From contig CAKQDU010000009.1 of NCBI GenBank assembly GCA_934229625.1, positions 1 through 64,000 on the forward strand: DNA of 64,000 bases. Reading direction: 5' to 3'. A program made the translations under genes and the position numbers. The notes under the pieces are model-generated. The model saw only the letters and a list, made by a program, of their open reading frames with translations. It had not been told where the DNA came from and did not search any database. Below, one piece after another: positions 52,749-64,000 of this stretch. Numbering within the stretch: the first letter of the stretch is position 1; each line of letters starts with the position of its first letter. This stretch comes from an uncultured Alphaproteobacteria bacterium. GTDB lineage: Bacteria; Pseudomonadota; Alphaproteobacteria; RF32; CAG-239.

Positions 52749-53467
52749 AACTCCAGAGTTACAGTGCAGCTTTGCTCGCTACCTTGACAGCTGTTGCATT
52801 CATCGTTAATTTCGGTCAGAGTGATGTCGTTTAGGCATTTTTTGCCGTCTCCACAATAGGCATCGCCATAAAATGTCTTATAGTTTGTGCCTGATTTATA
52901 AACCATTACATACTCTACAACACTATGCAACGGCTGAGCTAAATCACTCATCAGGGCGCGGCATAGCTTAACCGGAAAATAAGGTGTGAATCCGGTGCCA
53001 TCATCATTATTTGTAAAACCACCGATATGAAAATCCATAACCAAATTGCCACCTCTGGAAAAAACATTAACCATATTACCATCAGAATCAATAAGCTGAT
53101 TTCTGACATTGTTGCTATGCCAATCGGCAGGAACTAAATTAGCTGCAAGCACATAGTCGCGTAACCCACATTCTTGCCAATTCATTTCCCAATAGTTGCA
53201 TTTTAACTTTTTAAACTCATTAACATTTCCAAGCATTCCCGCCACTAAATAACTGTATTGTTCTAAAGTTTTATTGATTTTAAACTTTTCCATCGCTTTG
53301 GAATATCCGGCAATACCTCCGACGCTCAGCACGCCGACAATCGCCAACACGCCGAGCATTTCTATCATGGAACGCCCGGCAGAGCAAATGTCATTGCGAG
53401 CAACGCGAAACAATCTATACTCCGCTCCCCTGCTCTTTCCTTTGAAAAATTTTATACTCTTAAACAT
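52745..53467 (-). CDS. Pilin-like protein 9 (GRSMIEM family, module C)
   Basis: 240 residues from the ATG at 53467, chosen because AGGAGGAATAAG precedes it. The leader FKSIKFFKGKSRGAEYRLFR...ICSAG carries the short dispersed repeat. The mature start is RSMIEMLGVLAIVGVLSVGG. The middle adds two extra cysteines (KLKCNYWEMNWQECGLRDYV). The tail is FYGDAYCGDGKKCLNDITLT then ECNSCQGSEQSCTVTLEF. The module C element lies directly upstream. Confidence 0.84.
   Translation of the reverse strand: MFKSIKFFKGKSRGAEYRLFRVARNDICSAGRSMIEMLGVLAIVGVLSVGGIAGYSKAMEKFKINKTLEQYSYLVAGMLGNVNEFKKLKCNYWEMNWQECGLRDYVLAANLVPADWHSNNVRNQLIDSDGNMVNVFSRGGNLVMDFHIGGFTNNDDGTGFTPYFPVKLCRALMSDLAQPLHSVVEYVMVYKSGTNYKTFYGDAYCGDGKKCLNDITLTEINDECNSCQGSEQSCTVTLEF
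53389..53416 (-). repeat. Short dispersed repeat, copy in pilin 9
   Basis: TGTCATTGCGAGCAACGCGA then AACAATCT, a shortened copy read in frame as LFRVARND. Confidence 0.65.
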
Positions 53468-53483
53468 CTTATTCCTCCTTAAT

Positions 53484-53659
53484 TGTGTAAAAAAAACGAC
53501 CGTTATTTTTACACAGCGAAACATACGGCAATAAAATGTTGTAAAAACGCCAAAAAACATCGTAAATATAAAAAGTTATTGCAAATTCCGGCAACCTTTG
53601 CTAGACTACAAAAAACAGCCTAAAAACTGTCCATTTTAAACGGTCGTTTTTTTTACACA
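53484..53659. repeat. Module C inverted-repeat element, copy 3
   Basis: 21-bp ends TGTGTAAAAAAAACGACCGT(T) and their complement at 53639-53659. The internal promoter-like TTGCAA...TAGACT is on the plus strand. Downstream at ~53690 a lone TTGACT resembles a decayed module A start. Confidence 0.87.
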
Positions 53660-53835
53660 CTTTCGACCATAATAAAGCTTTGATTTTTCCGGTTGACTTA
53701 ATAGGTATGGCATATTCTGCTTACAATAATAATTATCGCAAATTTTCTTTTCCAAACCGACAATAAATCTTACCCAATCGGATAATGAGCTTAATGCGAA
53801 GTAAGATTTTTTCACGTGGTACAAACTAGCACATA

Positions 53836-53867
53836 AGAAAAACCGGCTGCTTATTACTGCAACCGGT
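53836..53867 (-). terminator. Terminator in 107-bp repeat unit 1
   Basis: On the minus strand ACCGGTTGC and GCAGCCGGT form a stem followed by TTTTTC. It is the second terminator met by the rbfA transcript. Confidence 0.75.
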
Positions 53868-53942
53868 ACAAACTCTCAGAAACTCGGATAGCGTGCGTAG
53901 ATGCAACGGAATTTTTAAGCGACGTGTACAAACTAGCACATA

Positions 53943-53973
53943 AGAAAAACCGGCTGCTTATTGCTGCAACCGG
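53943..53973 (-). terminator. Terminator in 107-bp repeat unit 2
   Basis: GCCGGTTGC and GCAGCCGGT, then TTTTTC on the minus strand. The first terminator after the nusA-infB operon. Confidence 0.75.
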
Positions 53974-54094
53974 CACGAGCTTTCAGAAACTCGGATAGCG
54001 TGCGTAGATGCGACGGAATGTTTAAGCGACGTGTACATAATAGTACACGAGCGCAAAAATCCCTAGCAGATACCAGCTAGACGAGTTTCCCACA

Positions 54095-54475
54095 TTAGAC
54101 GAGTTTCTCTATATCAGCTCTAACTTTCGGGTCACTCATCAACTTATTGATTCTGTCCGCTTCTTCAAAAGTGTCATCTACCCTGAAATTGATGTCTGGA
54201 GTGAAACGCAGTTTTAATTTTGACGCAACCAGCTTTTTGAATACCCATTTTTCGGCATTCAACTGTTCCAAAATCACACCCAGATTTTTGCCGTTTAAGG
54301 TCATTAAATAAACCGTGGCATATTTCAAATCCGGTGACATAATCACTTGTGTAATAGTGATAAACGCTTCGGCAATCTCAGGACTGCGCACCTCGCCTTT
54401 TTCTAAAGCCGTAGCAATAACTTTGCGTATTTCCTGTCCCACACGCAGCTGCCGCTGTGACAATTCATGAGCCAT
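54095..54475 (-). CDS. rbfA: Ribosome-binding factor A
   Basis: A 126-residue KH-type protein that binds the 30S subunit and helps mature 16S rRNA. The opening RQLRVGQEIRKVIATALEKG, the VIMSPDLKYATVYLMTL strand and the RFTPDINFRVDDTFEEADRI segment are typical. It is the last gene of rimP-nusA-rnpM-infB-rbfA, 15 bp after infB. The usual next gene truB is absent; repeats follow instead. Confidence 0.95.
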   Translation of the reverse strand: MAHELSQRQLRVGQEIRKVIATALEKGEVRSPEIAEAFITITQVIMSPDLKYATVYLMTLNGKNLGVILEQLNAEKWVFKKLVASKLKLRFTPDINFRVDDTFEEADRINKLMSDPKVRADIEKLV

Positions 54476-54490
54476 TTTTAACTCCTTTCT

Positions 54491-56995
54491 TTAGAGGGTT
54501 TTAGCAATTTCTTCTACTTCGTAGCACTCAATAGAATCATTAACCTGAATGTCGTTATAGTTTTCAAAACTCATACCGCACTCATAACCTTCTTTAACTT
54601 CTTTAACATCATCTTTATAACGTTTCAGCTGACCAAGATTACCGTCATGAATTACCACGTTATCGCGCAGCAATCTGATTTTAGCACCACGCTTAACCAT
54701 ACCCTCAGTAATCATACAGCCGGCAACTTTGCCCACACCGGTAATGTTGAACACGCTGCGAATTTGCGCATAACCCAAAATCTTTTCACGCAGCTCAGGT
54801 GTTAACATACCTTCAAGAGCTTTTTTCACATCATCAACTACAGTATAAATAATAGAATAGTAACGAATATCAACTCCATCGCGATGAGCCATATCACGAG
54901 CTTGGGCATTGGCGCGGACGTTAAAGCCGATAACAAACGCATCGGAAGCCTTAGCCAAAGTAATATCGGATTCCGAAATCGGACCAACGGCCGAATGCAG
55001 AATTTGCACTGAAACTTCATCATTAGAAAGTTTTTTCAAAGTGCCTTCCAATGCCTCAATAGAACCTTGAACATCGGCTTTAATAATCACAGACAAGTGT
55101 TTAGACTCGCCGGATTTAATCTTATCCATCATCTGTTCCATTGCCGATTTAGCGCTCTTGACCAATTTGGCATCACGCTCTTTACGAATACGATAACCAG
55201 TAACTTCTTTGGCTTGATTTTCATCTTTCACCACCACAAATGTATCACCGGCCATAGGCGTACCCTGCAAACCCAAAACTTCTACCGGAGTAGCCGGTTC
55301 GGCTTCGCTGACTTTGCGTCCGTGTTCGTTAAACATAGCGCGTACGCGTCCCCATTCTTTGCCGGCAATCAATATATCGCCCACATGCAAAGTTCCGCGC
55401 TGAACCAAAACTGTCGCCACGCTGCCGCGTCCTTTTTCCATTTTTGCTTCAATTACCGCACCTTCGGCCGCGTGATTTGGATTTGCTTTCAAATCGAGCA
55501 TTTCTGCCTGAAGCAAAATAGCCTCAACCAATTTATCAATATTGATGCGTTTTTTAGCGGAAACTTCGGCGCACAAACATTCACCGCCCATTTCCTCAAC
55601 GCCGATGCCATATTGCAGTAATTCGGTTTTAACTCGCAATGGGTCTGCCCCCGGCAAATCTATTTTGTTAATTGCCACCACAATCGGAACTTCGGCAGCT
55701 TGAGCATGGCGGATAGCTTCCACAGTTTGCGGCATGATACCGTCATTGGCGGCAACCACCAAAACCACAATATCCGTCACTTTAGCACCGCGGGCGCGCA
55801 TTTCTGAAAACGCTTCGTGCCCCGGAGTATCAATAAATGTAATTTTTTGACCGCTGGCAACTTTAATTTGATAAGCACCGATATGCTGTGTAATACCACC
55901 AGCCTCTTTAGCCGCCACGTTTGTTTCACGCAAAGCATCCAGAAGCGAGGTTTTACCGTGGTCAACGTGTCCCATAACAGTCACAATCGGCGCGCGAGGC
56001 TGCAAATCTGCCTCTGTATCAGCCGGGCCGGTCAAGCCTTCTTCCACATCGCTGTCAGCCACACGTTTAAATTTGTGTCCCATATCTTCGACCACTATCT
56101 GCGCAGTGTCGGCATCAATAGCTTGGTTAATTGTCGCCATCACACCCAAAGACATCAAACGCTTAATCACATCGGCGCTCTTTTCTGCCATGCGGTTTGC
56201 CAATTCTTGCACGGTAATTGTTTCCGGAATAATAACTTCCTTAACAATTTTTTCTTGCGGAGCTTGCACCTGTACCGGTTTTGGCTGTTTTTTCTTAAAA
56301 CGGCGGCGAGGAGTTCCATAGCCGTAGTCATCATCGTCATCATTATTCATATATGAGTTCAGATTGATTTTGTTATTGCGGCGCTGCGGCTCAAAACTGC
56401 GTTTTTGAATTTTCTTGCGTTCCTGTTCAAAAGTTTCTTCACGCGTCATAACGTGCTTTTCAACAACAGTCGATTTCTTGCCTTTTTTATGATAATTTTC
56501 ATCATCATCTTCTTCATCATCATATTCTTCTTTAGTTTTTTTCAGACGATGTTCGGCACCTTCATTTTTAGGAGCAGATTTTTCTGCCAAAGCCTGTTTT
56601 TTAGCTTTTTCCGCATCTTTTTCGGCCTTTTCGGCAGCAGCTTTGGCATCGGCCTCTGCCTGAGCTTTGGCTTTTTCGGCATTTTCCTTTTCTTGCTGAG
56701 CCTTAGCGCGTTCTTCCTGAAGTTTAAGCCGCTGAGCGTTGCGAACTTCTTCTTCCTGTCTGCGTTTGGCATCATGTTCTTTAGCCTCAGCCAACAACTT
56801 TAACTTTTGTGCAGTAGCCTCATCTATTTCTTTTTTCGGAGCAGCCTGCGCCGTTTGATTTAAAATTCTTTTTTTACGCACTTCAACCTGCACCACTTTT
56901 TTGCCGTCAGCGGTCTGTGCTTTGTTAAGATTTTTCAAAGTGAGGGTTGATTTTCCTGACAATGTTAATTTTCCCTTTGCACTTTCTTCTGTCAT
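54491..56995 (-). CDS. infB: Translation initiation factor IF-2
   Basis: An 834-residue GTPase that brings fMet-tRNA to the 30S P site. The N-terminal ~250 residues are a low-complexity Lys/Glu/Ala-rich region. The IF2_N motif [20 protein letters not shown] then leads to the G domain: [14 protein letters not shown] (G1), DTPGHEAF (G3), NKID (G4). Domains II-IV are complete, with the C-terminal [20 protein letters not shown]. Second-last gene of the nusA operon. Confidence 0.97.
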   Translation of the reverse strand: MTEESAKGKLTLSGKSTLTLKNLNKAQTADGKKVVQVEVRKKRILNQTAQAAPKKEIDEATAQKLKLLAEAKEHDAKRRQEEEVRNAQRLKLQEERAKAQQEKENAEKAKAQAEADAKAAAEKAEKDAEKAKKQALAEKSAPKNEGAEHRLKKTKEEYDDEEDDDENYHKKGKKSTVVEKHVMTREETFEQERKKIQKRSFEPQRRNNKINLNSYMNNDDDDDYGYGTPRRRFKKKQPKPVQVQAPQEKIVKEVIIPETITVQELANRMAEKSADVIKRLMSLGVMATINQAIDADTAQIVVEDMGHKFKRVADSDVEEGLTGPADTEADLQPRAPIVTVMGHVDHGKTSLLDALRETNVAAKEAGGITQHIGAYQIKVASGQKITFIDTPGHEAFSEMRARGAKVTDIVVLVVAANDGIMPQTVEAIRHAQAAEVPIVVAINKIDLPGADPLRVKTELLQYGIGVEEMGGECLCAEVSAKKRINIDKLVEAILLQAEMLDLKANPNHAAEGAVIEAKMEKGRGSVATVLVQRGTLHVGDILIAGKEWGRVRAMFNEHGRKVSEAEPATPVEVLGLQGTPMAGDTFVVVKDENQAKEVTGYRIRKERDAKLVKSAKSAMEQMMDKIKSGESKHLSVIIKADVQGSIEALEGTLKKLSNDEVSVQILHSAVGPISESDITLAKASDAFVIGFNVRANAQARDMAHRDGVDIRYYSIIYTVVDDVKKALEGMLTPELREKILGYAQIRSVFNITGVGKVAGCMITEGMVKRGAKIRLLRDNVVIHDGNLGQLKRYKDDVKEVKEGYECGMSFENYNDIQVNDSIECYEVEEIAKTL

Positions 56996-57011
56996 CTGGT
57001 AAATACTCCAA

Positions 57012-57584
57012 TTATATATCCAAAAATGTCTGATACCGTTTCAAAGCTAATCTGACCATATCGCTCATTTTACCTTTTTTCACCGCCAAATAGACAGTAT
57101 TTTCACGGTCAAACGCTGTACTCAAAGTTTCAGTATCATACAATGTAAACTTCTCTAAATTTGCGGACAATTCCGCGATTTTCCGCTTGCCGTCTTCGCC
57201 GGCGTCTGTAGCTTCTATCACAAAGGCTGCCCTTCCTTTTATAATCAATTCTTTTACTTTTTCAAATCCTAAAACCAAATCGCCGGCCTTACGCGCCAAA
57301 TTGAGGGCATCCAATCCTTTTTTGACTAAAATTCCTTCAACGATTTCCGGCATATTTTCCGCATATTCAACCTTTTTATGCAGAATTTTGTTAAAAGGAT
57401 GTTTTTTCAAAAGGCTCTGCAACAGCTTTTTAGAGTTGGCGACATAAAAACCGTGTCCATCGATTTTTTTATTAAAATCCGGCAGCATAGTACCATCTTT
57501 TAAGGTCACAAACCGCAGCAATTCATCCTTATTCAGGATTTCACCGCTTATCACGCATTTTCTTGTTTCCAACTCTTTAGCCAT
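57012..57584 (-). CDS. rnpM: YlxR/RnpM-L7Ae fusion RNA-binding protein
   Basis: A 190-residue two-domain protein. Residues 1-85 are the YlxR (DUF448) domain: [19 protein letters not shown] and [13 protein letters not shown]. Residues ~90-180 are an L7Ae-like RNA-binding domain: [24 protein letters not shown]. In Bacillus the YlxR protein modulates RNase P; the fusion is common in alphaproteobacteria. It lies between nusA and infB. Confidence 0.88.
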   Translation of the reverse strand: MAKELETRKCVISGEILNKDELLRFVTLKDGTMLPDFNKKIDGHGFYVANSKKLLQSLLKKHPFNKILHKKVEYAENMPEIVEGILVKKGLDALNLARKAGDLVLGFEKVKELIIKGRAAFVIEATDAGEDGKRKIAELSANLEKFTLYDTETLSTAFDRENTVYLAVKKGKMSDMVRLALKRYQTFLDI

Positions 57585-57606
57585 TGCAATACCCTTTCAG
57601 CAAAAA

Positions 57607-59142
57607 TTATTTTTTATTTTCGCTGTTTTCATCTTTAAACCAATGTTCGCGAGCCGACATAATTATGTCATTTGCCTCAACTTCCGATAAGGTGTTTTCA
57701 CCAAGAATATCCCGAAGTTCATCAGCTGCCAAATCGGCCAAATCATCAATATTCTTAACGCCTTTTTCTGCCAAAGCGATAATCATATCCTGCTCCAAGC
57801 CTTTAACTTCTTTTAGACTTTCATCAATTTTCAAAGATTTACTCTTTTCGGCAAATTCTGCATTGCGTTTTGCAATATATTCTTTTGCACGATTCTGCAG
57901 TTCGGCTGCAACATCTTCGTCAAAACCTTCAATATCGGCCAATTCTTTAAGGTCTACCATAGCGATTTCATCAATAGTAGAGAAACCCTCGGCAACCAGC
58001 AAATGAGCAATCATATCGTCAACATCCAATGCTTCCATAAAGCGCTGCAAACGAACTTTGTTTTCATTAGCGCGGCGTTCATGCTCTTGTTCTTCTGTCA
58101 ACACATCAATATCTGCGCCAAGCAGCTGAGACGCCAACTTAACATTTTGACCTCTGCGGCCGATAGCCAAAGAGAACTGTTCTTCAGGAACAACTGCTTC
58201 AATGCGGTTATTTTCTTCATCCAGCACAACTTTAGTAACTTCTGCCGGAGCCAAAGCGCTGACAATATATTGAGCCTTGTCTTCAGAATAAGGAACAATA
58301 TCAATTTTTTCGCCCTGTAATTCGGTTACCACAGCTTGAACGCGAATACCGCGCAAACCAACGCACGCGCCAACAGGGTCAATAGTTTTATCTGTTGCTC
58401 TGACGGCGATTTTGGCTTTAGAACCGGCATCACGTGCAACACCCATGATTTGCACAATACCATCATAAATTTCCGGCACTTCCTGAGTAAAGAGTTTTGC
58501 CATAAATTCAGGACATGTGCGAGACAAGAAAATCTGCGGTCCTTTAACTTCGCGGCGCACATCCAAAACATAGGCGCGCACGCGGTCGCCGTTTTTAAAC
58601 TTTTCTCTCGGAATAATTTCATCATGACGCAAAACAGCTTCAGTTTTACCGATATCCAAAATAACGTTACCAAACTCAATTCTCTTAACCGTACCATTGA
58701 TAATGGTGCCGACTTTTTCTTTATATTCTTCAAACTGTTTATTACGTTCTGCTTCGCGTACTTTCTGCATAATAACCTGTTTAGCGGTTTGAGCGGCGAT
58801 ACGTCCAAAGTCAATCGGCGGAAGCTGGTCTATAATAAAATCTCCGACTTTCAGTTTTTTATCATAGCATTTAGCATCTTTTAGAGTAATTTGAGCAGCC
58901 TCATTTTCAATAATAGCGTCATCAGGCACGACTTCACGATAACGAGCCAAAGAAATAGCGCCTGTCTTGCGGTCGATAGTCGCGCGAATATCATGTTCAA
59001 AACCGTATTTTGTACGTCCGGCTTTTTGAATGGCAACTTCCATTGCCACAAAAACATCTTCTCTGTCAATATTTTTTTCTCTGGCAACCGTGTCAGCCAC
59101 TAACACAATTTCAGGTCTCGGCATATTTTCAAAATTTTCCAT
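57607..59142 (-). CDS. nusA: Transcription termination/antitermination factor NusA
   Basis: A 511-residue protein. The N-terminal RNA-polymerase-binding domain is followed by S1 (VGTIINGTVKRIEFGNVILD), KH1 with DPVGACVGLRGIRVQAVV, KH2 with FSLAIGRRGQNVKLASQLLG, and two C-terminal helix-hairpin-helix repeats as in other proteobacteria. It binds nascent RNA and controls pausing. It follows rimP by 18 bp. Confidence 0.97.
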   Translation of the reverse strand: MENFENMPRPEIVLVADTVAREKNIDREDVFVAMEVAIQKAGRTKYGFEHDIRATIDRKTGAISLARYREVVPDDAIIENEAAQITLKDAKCYDKKLKVGDFIIDQLPPIDFGRIAAQTAKQVIMQKVREAERNKQFEEYKEKVGTIINGTVKRIEFGNVILDIGKTEAVLRHDEIIPREKFKNGDRVRAYVLDVRREVKGPQIFLSRTCPEFMAKLFTQEVPEIYDGIVQIMGVARDAGSKAKIAVRATDKTIDPVGACVGLRGIRVQAVVTELQGEKIDIVPYSEDKAQYIVSALAPAEVTKVVLDEENNRIEAVVPEEQFSLAIGRRGQNVKLASQLLGADIDVLTEEQEHERRANENKVRLQRFMEALDVDDMIAHLLVAEGFSTIDEIAMVDLKELADIEGFDEDVAAELQNRAKEYIAKRNAEFAEKSKSLKIDESLKEVKGLEQDMIIALAEKGVKNIDDLADLAADELRDILGENTLSEVEANDIIMSAREHWFKDENSENKK

Positions 59143-59160
59143 TTTTTCCTCATCAAAAAA

Positions 59161-59661
59161 TTAAAGTTCAACAGCTTCATGAGCTGCCTGATATTCTTCC
59201 CAAAGTTCATCTGTCAGAACCAATTTGGCTTTAGTCATGGCGTCATACGGGATAGTATATTCAACACCATCCATATCCACAACAATTTCTTTATCATCAG
59301 CACGCAAAAGCATACCTTTGAAACGCTTGCGGTTTTCCACCTTATCGGCGGTTTCCACCTTAATCACATAGTTGCAAAAACGCTGAAAATGCTCAGGCTT
59401 TGTCAATGGTCTGTCCAACCCAGGAGAACTGACTTCCAGCGAATATTTTTCTTTTATAGGGTCTTTTTCATCTAAAACATCCGAAAGTTTACGACTAACC
59501 TCGGCGCAGTCATCAACTGTCAAATCGCGCGAATGGTCGGCGACATCAATCATCACCTGCAAAGTCGGGTTCATTTGCCCGATTGTCAGCACACGCACCA
59601 GTTCAAACCCGGCGTTTTCCACCACGGGTTCAATCAAATCCTGTAAATAGTGTTTTTGCAT
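59161..59661 (-). CDS. rimP: Ribosome maturation factor RimP
   Basis: A 166-residue protein. The N-terminal alpha/beta domain has VENAGFELVRVLTIG. The signature YSLEVSSPGLDRPLTKPEHF is clear, and the C-terminal SH3-like barrel is complete. It helps assemble the 30S head. First gene of the nusA operon, with a promoter at 59730-59757. Confidence 0.95.
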   Translation of the reverse strand: MQKHYLQDLIEPVVENAGFELVRVLTIGQMNPTLQVMIDVADHSRDLTVDDCAEVSRKLSDVLDEKDPIKEKYSLEVSSPGLDRPLTKPEHFQRFCNYVIKVETADKVENRKRFKGMLLRADDKEIVVDMDGVEYTIPYDAMTKAKLVLTDELWEEYQAAHEAVEL

Positions 59662-59729
59662 ATATTTTCCTTTAACAAAAAAGCGGGGCTTTTCAGCTCC
59701 ACTCTTATAATTTTTTATTGTTGTAAATC

Positions 59730-59757
59730 CTTATACCACACTTTTTTTAATTGTAAA
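59730..59757 (-). promoter_or_regulatory. Promoter of the rimP-nusA-infB operon
   Basis: On the minus strand: TTTACA (59757-59752), 16 bp, TATAAG (59735-59730), about 70 bp before rimP. Confidence 0.6.
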
Positions 59758-59840
59758 GCATTTTTTTATTTTATGTGAATATTTATAAAATAAAGAAAAA
59801 GCAACATTAAGAGCTTATAAAAAGAAACTCGCCGAGCTAA

Positions 59841-59878
59841 AAAAAACACCTCGTTTTTTTAATACGAGGTGTTTTTTT
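59841..59878 (-). terminator. Intrinsic terminator of gyrB
   Basis: AAAAAACACCTCG and CGAGGTGTTTTTTT form a strong stem just past the gyrB stop. It could act in both directions. Confidence 0.87.
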
Positions 59879-59893
59879 CGGAGTTACAAAAAC

Positions 59894-62395
<2,502 letters not shown>

Positions 62396-62516
62396 TTACC
62401 AAGCACAAAATGAAAGTTATGAACGGAAATCATCTAAAAAAATACACTTGATTTTTGTTCAAAAAAATACTAGATTTCATATATCAGTTTGTATAATTTT
62501 TTTAATTATTCGGTGT

Positions 62517-62933
62517 ATGAAAAACTTTATTATTTTAATTTGTTTAACAGTTTTCACTCTATTATTGAGCGGACTTGAGTATTGGCTGCAGTCTCCTATG
62601 GAGATACGTTTAAGTGAAATTATCGGCGGAATTATACTGTTGATAATCGGCTTAGCCTGGTGTCATCGCCTGCATTACAAGCCTAAAAAAATGTTTATGA
62701 CGGCAAGCGGCGGCATTATGCTGATTTTTGCGGTTAACGCGGCAATCAATGCACTTTATTTATGGAGAACGCTGTTAGACTCTTATCCTGATATGTCGGA
62801 CGGTGTTTTTCTTTGTCTGGCATTTGCGATGGCCGTTTATGTTCCGTTTGTATATATTGGAGCAATATGGCTTTATTTGTATTATTTCTGCGATTTACGC
62901 GATGTTTTATATAAAATAAAACACGATATTTGA
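62517..62933 (+). CDS. Four-helix membrane protein of unknown function
   Basis: 138 residues from the ATG at 62517. An earlier in-frame start at 62448 is less likely, because TATAAT just before the chosen ATG suggests a very short or leaderless transcript. Four hydrophobic helices are evident: FIILICLTVFTLLLSGLEYW, IIGGIILLIIGLAWCH, GIMLIFAVNAAINALYLW and YVPFVYIGAIWLYLYYF. No family was recognised. A terminator hairpin overlaps its stop codon. Confidence 0.68.
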   Translation: MKNFIILICLTVFTLLLSGLEYWLQSPMEIRLSEIIGGIILLIIGLAWCHRLHYKPKKMFMTASGGIMLIFAVNAAINALYLWRTLLDSYPDMSDGVFLCLAFAMAVYVPFVYIGAIWLYLYYFCDLRDVLYKIKHDI

Positions 62934-62950
62934 ACACAAAATATCGTTTT
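62923..62950 (+). terminator. Terminator overlapping the membrane gene stop
   Basis: ACGATATT pairs with AATATCGT, then TTT. Confidence 0.6.
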
Positions 62951-62982
62951 TAGGCGGCAAACTGCAAAAATAGCGCATGACC

Positions 62983-63023
62983 AATCCCCTTTTTGAAATA
63001 AAATTTCAAAGGGGATTTTTTTA
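62983..63023 (+). terminator. Second intrinsic terminator after the membrane gene
   Basis: AATCCCCTTT.TTGAAAT pairs with ATTTCAA.AGGGGATT and a T-run follows. Confidence 0.8.
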
Positions 63024-63107
63024 TAAATAATTAGGATAAATATTCATAATAAAATTATGTACCGCAATATGATTTCGCCAAACAAGCAACACAAATATAA
63101 AAAGTTA

Positions 63108-63136
63108 TTGCATAATTTAACAACTTTTGATATAAT
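63108..63136 (+). promoter_or_regulatory. Promoter of pilin 10 (module D)
   Basis: TTGCAT (63108-63113), 17 bp, TATAAT (63131-63136). The flanking ATATAAAAAGTTATTGCA also occurs inside the module C elements, so the two share a promoter core. A bulged hairpin (63144-63154 with 63174-63185) follows in the 5' leader. Confidence 0.75.
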
Positions 63137-63204
63137 ATAAAAAAGCGTCTGAAACACATGAATCAGGCTGCAATTTCAGAACGCTAAGTTAGGAGAGTAT
63201 TATC

Positions 63205-63864
63205 ATGTTTAACTATTTAAAAAAGAAAAATATTTTAGCCCAAGCCGGACGCAGCATGATAGAAATGCTGGGAGTTTTGGCTATTATCGGAGTGCTTTCT
63301 GTCGGCGGAATTGCCGGATATTCTCAGGCAATGACAAAATATAAAGTTAACCGAACTATAGACGAATATATGCACCTGTTCAGAGGATTGATAGAATATG
63401 AAGACTCTCTAAAAAAACTTCCCGGAGCCGAAATTGACGGCGCCGGTCCGGGAATTGCCGAATTTATAAAAGCATCAAATTTAGTGCCGGAAACCTGGAG
63501 AAAGAAAAGCGGCGATTATTATCTGGTTGACAGCAATGGTTTCAATTTACGCACGCTATTGAGCAATAAAAGATATTTATTGGAATTATATTTAGAAGTA
63601 TATCAAAAAGAAGGGTATGCCACTCGCTCTTTTTCAGGTCAATTATGCACGGCAATGTTTAGAGATGTGTTTAAACCGCTGCAGGGAACAATGTTTAATG
63701 CATGGGTACGAGCATCAAAAGGAACCGCCGTTAAATATTATGGCGAAAAATTCTGCCATAAAAACGGCAGGCAATGTCTGAGCAAGCTTACTCTGGCGGA
63801 TATAAACGCCGCTTGCGACGGCTGCAAAGGCTCTGCCGGCTGTTATATCAATATTGAATTTTAA
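63205..63864 (+). CDS. Pilin-like protein 10 (GRSMIEM family, module D)
   Basis: 219 residues. The leader MFNYLKKKNILAQAG is an ordinary basic prepilin leader, cut before RSMIEMLGVLAIIGVLSVGG. The middle has LVPETWRKKSG and YLLELYLEVYQKEG. The tail has six cysteines (QLCTA, KFCHK, QCLSKLTLADINAACDGC, GCYINIEF). The start follows TTAGGAGAGTATTATC. It has neither CT tract, leader RNA nor inverted-repeat element, so it may be the constitutively expressed member. It overlaps the convergent pilin 11 by 4 bp. Confidence 0.86.
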   Translation: MFNYLKKKNILAQAGRSMIEMLGVLAIIGVLSVGGIAGYSQAMTKYKVNRTIDEYMHLFRGLIEYEDSLKKLPGAEIDGAGPGIAEFIKASNLVPETWRKKSGDYYLVDSNGFNLRTLLSNKRYLLELYLEVYQKEGYATRSFSGQLCTAMFRDVFKPLQGTMFNAWVRASKGTAVKYYGEKFCHKNGRQCLSKLTLADINAACDGCKGSAGCYINIEF

Positions 63865-64000
63865 AAATTAACAGTAATATGGCAAGGCGCCGTATTGTCC
63901 GTGCAAGAATTGCAAATTTGTTTCACTTTAGTAAAATTCAAGTCCTTCAGGCATGGAGTATTTTCTGTACCGCAATAGGCATCGCCAAAATAAATTGTAC
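63861..64000 (-). CDS. Pilin-like protein 11, C-terminal part (cut by window edge)
   Basis: Only the last ~45 residues are in the window. The minus-strand frame reads IYFGDAYCGTENTPCLKDLN, then FTKVKQICNSC and NTAPCHITVNF, stop at 63861-63863. This is the family tail with YCG, PCL, ICNSC and PCHI cysteines. The rest, including the GRSMIEM start, should lie to the right of the window. It is tail-to-tail with pilin 10. Confidence 0.8.
   Translation of the reverse strand, partial: TIYFGDAYCGTENTPCLKDLNFTKVKQICNSCTDNTAPCHITVNF

Larger units (their letters stand above)
53821..54048. repeat. 107-bp direct repeat behind rbfA
   Basis: Two units (53821-53927, 53928-54034) differ at only a few positions. 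A short third start, GTGTACATAATAGTACAC, is itself a palindrome (54031-54048). Each unit carries a minus-strand terminator. The rest of the 53468-54094 gap holds the module C element and no ORF. Confidence 0.85.

Noticed and set aside
53821..54048. Possible CRISPR array or origin iterons
   Set aside because: 107-bp near-identical units with terminator hairpins; no spacers, DnaA boxes or replication genes nearby.

Overview
The window is a 64-kb piece of a bacterial chromosome, most likely from an uncultured, host-associated, anaerobic or microaerophilic alphaproteobacterium. This is inferred from the gene orders leuS-lptE-holA, rimP-nusA-rnpM-infB-rbfA and rpsF-rpsR-rplI, the mreBCD-mrdA-rodA block, a strong preference for AAA/GAA codons, and a single-chain pyruvate:ferredoxin oxidoreductase. 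No rRNA, CRISPR array or intact IS/phage was found. There are two tRNA genes: tRNA-Pro(CGG) and tRNA-Trp(CCA).

Layout. 1-5.9 kb: tRNA-Pro with a duplicated tail, two Spy/CpxP-like periplasmic proteins, an EamA transporter, a YmdB-type phosphoesterase, a TPR-methyltransferase and rpsD. 6-8.8 kb: three pilin-like genes. 8.9-13 kb: leuS-lptE-holA. 13.1-17.4 kb: three unrecognised genes. 17.4-25.4 kb: rod-shape and peptidoglycan genes, miaA and a U32 protein. 25.3-27 kb: a DUF3108 protein and ddl. 27-30 kb: three more pilin-like genes. 30.1-34.7 kb: cysS, gltX, an MlaC-like protein and a solute-binding protein. 34.8-37.1 kb: tRNA-Trp with tandem tail repeats and two pilin-like genes. 37.2-44.2 kb: a minus-strand operon with two pilins of a second type, a degenerate trypsin-fold protein, comM, a lipoprotein and deoA. 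44.4-45.5 kb: rpsF-rpsR-rplI. 45.6-52.7 kb: an orphan leader unit, nifJ, an M16-like protein with foreign codon use and a metal-efflux permease. 52.7-64 kb: a pilin, the nusA-infB operon, gyrB, and two convergent pilins at the right edge.

The most unusual content is a scattered family of eleven prepilin-like genes, the last cut by the window edge. The complete members share a nearly invariant start to the mature protein (GRSMIEMLGVLAIIGVL) and a six-cysteine C-terminal pattern, but their middles differ. They are preceded by four kinds of 5' module. Module A has a TTGACT/TATAGA promoter and an 18-codon leader ORF containing seven CT dinucleotides. The downstream pilin frame is open right back to the CT tract but is out of frame with the leader ATG, so losing one CT unit (or gaining two) would fuse them. 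Module B is a structured leader RNA ending in an intrinsic terminator just before the pilin ribosome site, with covarying helices and a competing antiterminator. Module C is a ~176-bp element with 21-bp terminal inverted repeats. Module D is a conventional promoter and hairpin. Together they look like a surface-antigen or adhesin repertoire with several independent on/off controls, a previously undescribed arrangement as far as can be judged without a database search.

A second unusual feature is a 162/163-bp repeat unit at the 3' end of both tRNA genes. Each unit carries the last 19 nt of its own tRNA, which recalls the 178-bp repeats with rtT RNA at E. coli tyrT.
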